From Bacteroidota bacterium (lineage in GTDB: Bacteria; Bacteroidota; Bacteroidia; Chitinophagales; Chitinophagaceae): a stretch of DNA of 64,000 nucleotides. Below the pieces are notes generated by a model, which saw only the letters and a list, made by a program, of their open reading frames with translations, did not search any database and was not told the origin of the DNA. Positions within the stretch are counted from its first letter, which is position 1, and every line of letters begins with the position of its first letter. Of this stretch, positions 63,886 through 64,000 are shown one piece after another. The stretch covers positions 1 through 64,000 of the forward strand of contig JAFDXJ010000027.1 of the NCBI GenBank assembly GCA_018268015.1. Direction: 5' to 3'. The translations under genes were made by a program, and so were the position numbers.

Positions 63886-64000
63886 TTTATATTTGATGCA
63901 ATTAACTTTAGTTTTGCAAATACACCCTGGAAGAGAAAACGTAATTTTTCTCATATAGATTAAAAGTCATCATCCATAGTAAAGCGAAGATGATCAATAG

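Noticed and set aside
1-64000. parS sites for the ParAB pair
   Set aside because: The centre CACGTG occurs at a few places (near 29747, 54805 and 57033) but none is flanked as in TGTTnCACGTGnAACA.
1-64000. tRNA, rRNA, CRISPR arrays, transposases and phage genes
   Set aside because: No T-arm signature with matching stems, no regularly spaced direct repeats, and no integrase or transposase frame was seen in any intergenic region.

Overview
The window is about 40% GC and reads as Bacteroidota, most likely the Chitinophagales/Chitinophagaceae (family is an inference). Seen directly: a C-terminal type IX secretion sorting tail at the left edge, a gliding-motility-type (CHU_C) C-terminal domain on a large PKD protein, DUF5683, DUF4249 and Lnb/DUF4105 proteins, bacillithiol synthesis (bshC), FtsX-type permeases of about 800 residues, and promoters of the Bacteroidota type (TTG/TTTG, 21 bases, TAnnTTTG). 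No transposase, prophage, CRISPR, rRNA or tRNA was seen. Gene density is high and composition looks even, so this looks like ordinary chromosome with several linkages worth a second look.

Layout. 1-6.7 kb: the end of a secreted protein, then a minus-strand operon UPF0173 hydrolase, parA, parB, DUF5683, dapB, histidine kinase, response regulator. 6.9-15.7 kb: mostly plus-strand genes for a membrane metallophosphoesterase, a small outer-membrane barrel, Lon, an LptF/LptG permease, citrate synthase and carA. 15.8-21.9 kb: minus-strand pssA-purS-rsmI, an Xaa-Pro aminopeptidase, and a DUF1611/enolase pair resembling dgcN-dgcA. 22.2-27.7 kb: plus-strand Lnb-like acyltransferase candidate, alpha/beta hydrolase, CHU_C/PKD surface protein and a short-chain dehydrogenase.

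27.8-34.1 kb is the least ordinary part. A minus-strand run holds a GNAT-fold acyltransferase-like protein, an ICMT-like membrane methyltransferase, a 7TM-DISM histidine kinase, a receiver-kinase hybrid and a polyprenyl synthase. A lone receiver protein is divergent from it. I read the core as a possible small-molecule synthesis and sensing module. 34.2-41.6 kb: thioredoxin, then a minus-strand MacB/FtsX-type ABC operon with TolC but no membrane fusion protein. 41.8-50.6 kb: carbonic anhydrase, ClC channel, truncated hemoglobin, a lipoprotein, TonB, folC, a Nudix hydrolase and 3-oxoacid CoA-transferase. 50.7-56.6 kb: rimO, bshC, purE-purK, and an ECF sigma factor with a small membrane partner. 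56.8-64 kb: a CPA2 antiporter, a DUF4249 lipoprotein, trxB, folB, an RRM protein, and a TonB-dependent receptor behind a small His/Cys exported protein whose promoter carries a dyad on its -33 box.

Housekeeping functions dominate: peptidoglycan lysine/DAP, purine and pyrimidine synthesis, folate, thiol redox, phospholipid, central carbon and chromosome partition. Envelope-specific Bacteroidota systems are mixed among them. Gene starts were moved to internal ATG codons where the longest reading frame began at TTG or GTG or carried an implausible extension.
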